Below are positions 62,653-64,000 of a stretch of 64,000 bases of DNA, one piece after another. Source of the DNA: Mesorhizobium helmanticense. Its GTDB lineage: Bacteria; Pseudomonadota; Alphaproteobacteria; Rhizobiales; Rhizobiaceae. Positions within the stretch are counted from its first letter, which is position 1. Each line of letters begins with the position of its first letter. The stretch spans positions 1-64,000 of the forward strand of contig NZ_PZJX01000032.1 in assembly GCF_003034915.1 (NCBI RefSeq). The letters run 5' to 3'. Under the pieces are notes generated by a model. The model was not told the origin of the DNA and did not search any database. It saw nothing but the letters and a program-made list of their open reading frames with translations. The translations under genes and the position numbers were made by a program.

Positions 62653-63491
62653 GAGGGAATAAGGCTCCGGAAATTGGCGTGGGCGTGAAGGAAATCGTTG
62701 ATCTCGGCCTGCAGCGCGGCGAAATGCCTGGCGCTGTCGAGCGCCTTGGCAGGGATTTCGGCAAAGGTTGCGCCGGGAATAGTGGCGGCCAATTTGTGGG
62801 CGACCGACAAGGGATGCACCGCATCCACGGCGTTGCCGACCACCAGCGTGGGAACGCCAAGGCCGGCGGCGTCGCTTTCGGAAATGTCGGAGCCATCGGC
62901 GGCGATGTCGGCAAGAACTTGCGCGAAAGCGGCTGCATCGGGCCGGTCGAAATAGCCGAGTAGCGAACTGAGATTGTCGGGCGCCTCGTCCAGGAGGCGC
63001 GCGGCGGTCCCCGATTGCGCGAAGATCGTCCTGGCCTTGTCGGGGCCGTGGCCGTGGCCGAGGATGATGCTGGCGACCTCCGCGATCGGTTGCATGTTCG
63101 TCGGCGCGCGAGCGAAAGTCCAGGCCGGCCGCACGAGCAGCAGGCCGGCCACGCGGTCCGGATGGCGGCAGGCGAGGCGCAAGGCGATCGCAGCACCCAT
63201 CGAAATGCCGCCGGCGATGAAACGGTCAAGTCCGGCCTGATCGGCGGCAGCCAGCACATCATCGGCGAACATACCAAGGGAAAACGGGCGGCGACCGCCA
63301 AGCCCCGAGCCACCGTGCCCGCGGCACTCCAGCGTGAGGCGCCGCAGGCCGGCGTCGGCGGGGAAAGCCTGGGCGACCTGCCCCTCGCTGCCGCCCAATC
63401 CGTGCTGGAAGACGACCGCCAGCCCGTCGCCTGCGTCGTAGACCCGCAGCTTGGCGTCATCACGGAGCAAGGTGGTCGGGCGTGCCATCAC
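62649..63491 (-). CDS. Alpha/beta-hydrolase (enol-lactonase/lactonase-like)
   Basis: 280 residues. FQHGLGGSEGQ (oxyanion region), nucleophile elbow GGISMGAAIAL with Ser, TLVVGNAVDAVHP (acid) and a late His in SARHFAAL. It resembles 3-oxoadipate enol-lactonases and sugar lactonases, as far as can be told. In a sugar operon it may open a sugar lactone made by a dehydrogenase. Overlaps both neighbours by four bases. Confidence 0.82.
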   Translation of the reverse strand: MMARPTTLLRDDAKLRVYDAGDGLAVVFQHGLGGSEGQVAQAFPADAGLRRLTLECRGHGGSGLGGRRPFSLGMFADDVLAAADQAGLDRFIAGGISMGAAIALRLACRHPDRVAGLLLVRPAWTFARAPTNMQPIAEVASIILGHGHGPDKARTIFAQSGTAARLLDEAPDNLSSLLGYFDRPDAAAFAQVLADIAADGSDISESDAAGLGVPTLVVGNAVDAVHPLSVAHKLAATIPGATFAEIPAKALDSARHFAALQAEINDFLHAHANFRSLIPS

Positions 63492-64000
63492 ACCAGCCCT
63501 TTCAGGAAACGGGCAACCCCAGGCGCCTCTTCGGCCGAAAGCCCGTGCGTCACCAGCGGCCCGTCAAAGCCTGACGCCTTGAGGCTGGTGACGAAATCCG
63601 GAAAGTCGACAACGCCACGGCCGGCGGTGGCAAAGCGGCCATCGGCGGAGCGGTCCTTGGCGTGCGCCATGGCGACATGGCCGGCCGTGCGCTCGACCGC
63701 GTCGGCTATGATGGCGCGTGCCTCCTCGGCATCCGCCCTTTCGAACAGGTTTGCCGGATCGAGCACGATGCGCAGATTTTTCGAGCCCATCTCGGCGATG
63801 AGGCGCATCGCGTCCCCGGCCGAGGTGACGATATTGGCTTGTTCCGGTTCGATGCCGAGGTCGACGCCGTGACGTTCAGCCAACTCAAGCGCCTTTCCCA
63901 TCTCGGCCGCCATATCGGTCCAAGCCGAGGGATCGGCATTGTCGGGGTGGTGCGCCCACTGGTCGTCGCGGTTGCGCGTTCCCGTGCACAGCGTGACCAG
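63488..64000 (-). CDS. Sugar phosphate isomerase/epimerase (AP_endonuc_2 TIM barrel), partial
   Basis: Partial: the N-terminus is beyond the right edge; 170 C-terminal residues are visible. A xylose-isomerase-like TIM barrel with metal-binding Glu in LGIEPEQANIV, Asp in IVLDPANLFE, and HVAMAHAKDRSADG near the third metal site. These enzymes isomerise or epimerise sugars or inosose-type compounds. It starts the visible leftward operon and overlaps the hydrolase gene. Confidence 0.83.
   Translation of the reverse strand: MVTLCTGTRNRDDQWAHHPDNADPSAWTDMAAEMGKALELAERHGVDLGIEPEQANIVTSAGDAMRLIAEMGSKNLRIVLDPANLFERADAEEARAIIADAVERTAGHVAMAHAKDRSADGRFATAGRGVVDFPDFVTSLKASGFDGPLVTHGLSAEEAPGVARFLKGLV

Overview
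The window looks like chromosomal DNA of a Mesorhizobium-type alphaproteobacterium (order Hyphomicrobiales). Coding regions are GC-rich. The window carries a PhyR-NepR-EcfG general stress response (GSR) locus, several HWE-type histidine kinases, many ABC transporters for sugars and amines, and XylF- and BetI-like rhizobial regulons. The genus is inferred from gene content and was not tested. I saw no rRNA or tRNA gene, IS element, prophage or CRISPR array.

Layout. (1) 1-4458: a ROK repressor (cut at the left edge) divergent from a xylose-type ABC operon, with a perfect palindromic operator between them. (2) 4855-17787: a stress-response island. phyR and nepR-ecfG lie at its centre. Around them are three HWE kinases (one, at 4855-6525, just outside the promoter cluster), a single-domain response regulator, a Crp/Fnr regulator, a lipid kinase, a triple PRC-barrel secreted protein and several small membrane or envelope proteins. 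Ten sites matching the EcfG promoter form GGAAC-N16/17-CGTT sit in front of these genes between 7293 and 16381. (3) 17839-22771: a sulfatase divergent from an MhqO/MhqD-like quinone or electrophile detoxification operon with a small GNAT protein, then an M19 dipeptidase. (4) 22786-38701: a large amine-catabolism locus. It has two phytoene-dehydrogenase-like flavoproteins, a GcvT-like protein, a SAM methyltransferase, a BetI-like TetR regulator, two tandem polyamine-type binding proteins with a PotABC-like transporter, a flavin amine oxidase, a class III aminotransferase and a Rieske oxygenase. Three copies of one inverted repeat, tTGAAy-N4-rTTCAa, lie at its three divergent or outer promoters, so I read the whole locus as one regulon.

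(5) 39172-44682: a small secreted protein, a hybrid kinase with an OmpR-type regulator, a divergent OmpR-type regulator whose receiver lacks the phosphorylation residues, and an L,D-transpeptidase. (6) 44812-49909: an RND efflux pump with a divergent TetR regulator and a palindromic operator. (7) 51254-55588: a ferric-type ABC system in which the ATPase gene is convergent with the permease and binding-protein genes, then a small His-rich secreted protein. (8) 55598-64000: sugar genes read leftward: a Gfo/Idh/MocA dehydrogenase, a CUT2 sugar transporter, an orphan CUT1-type ATPase, a ROK kinase, a divergent ribulose-phosphate-epimerase-like protein, an alpha/beta hydrolase and a sugar isomerase/epimerase cut at the right edge.

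The two most rewarding regions are the stress-response island, where sequence motifs directly link at least ten transcription units to EcfG, and the amine locus, whose substrate I cannot name but whose operator repeats bind its parts together.
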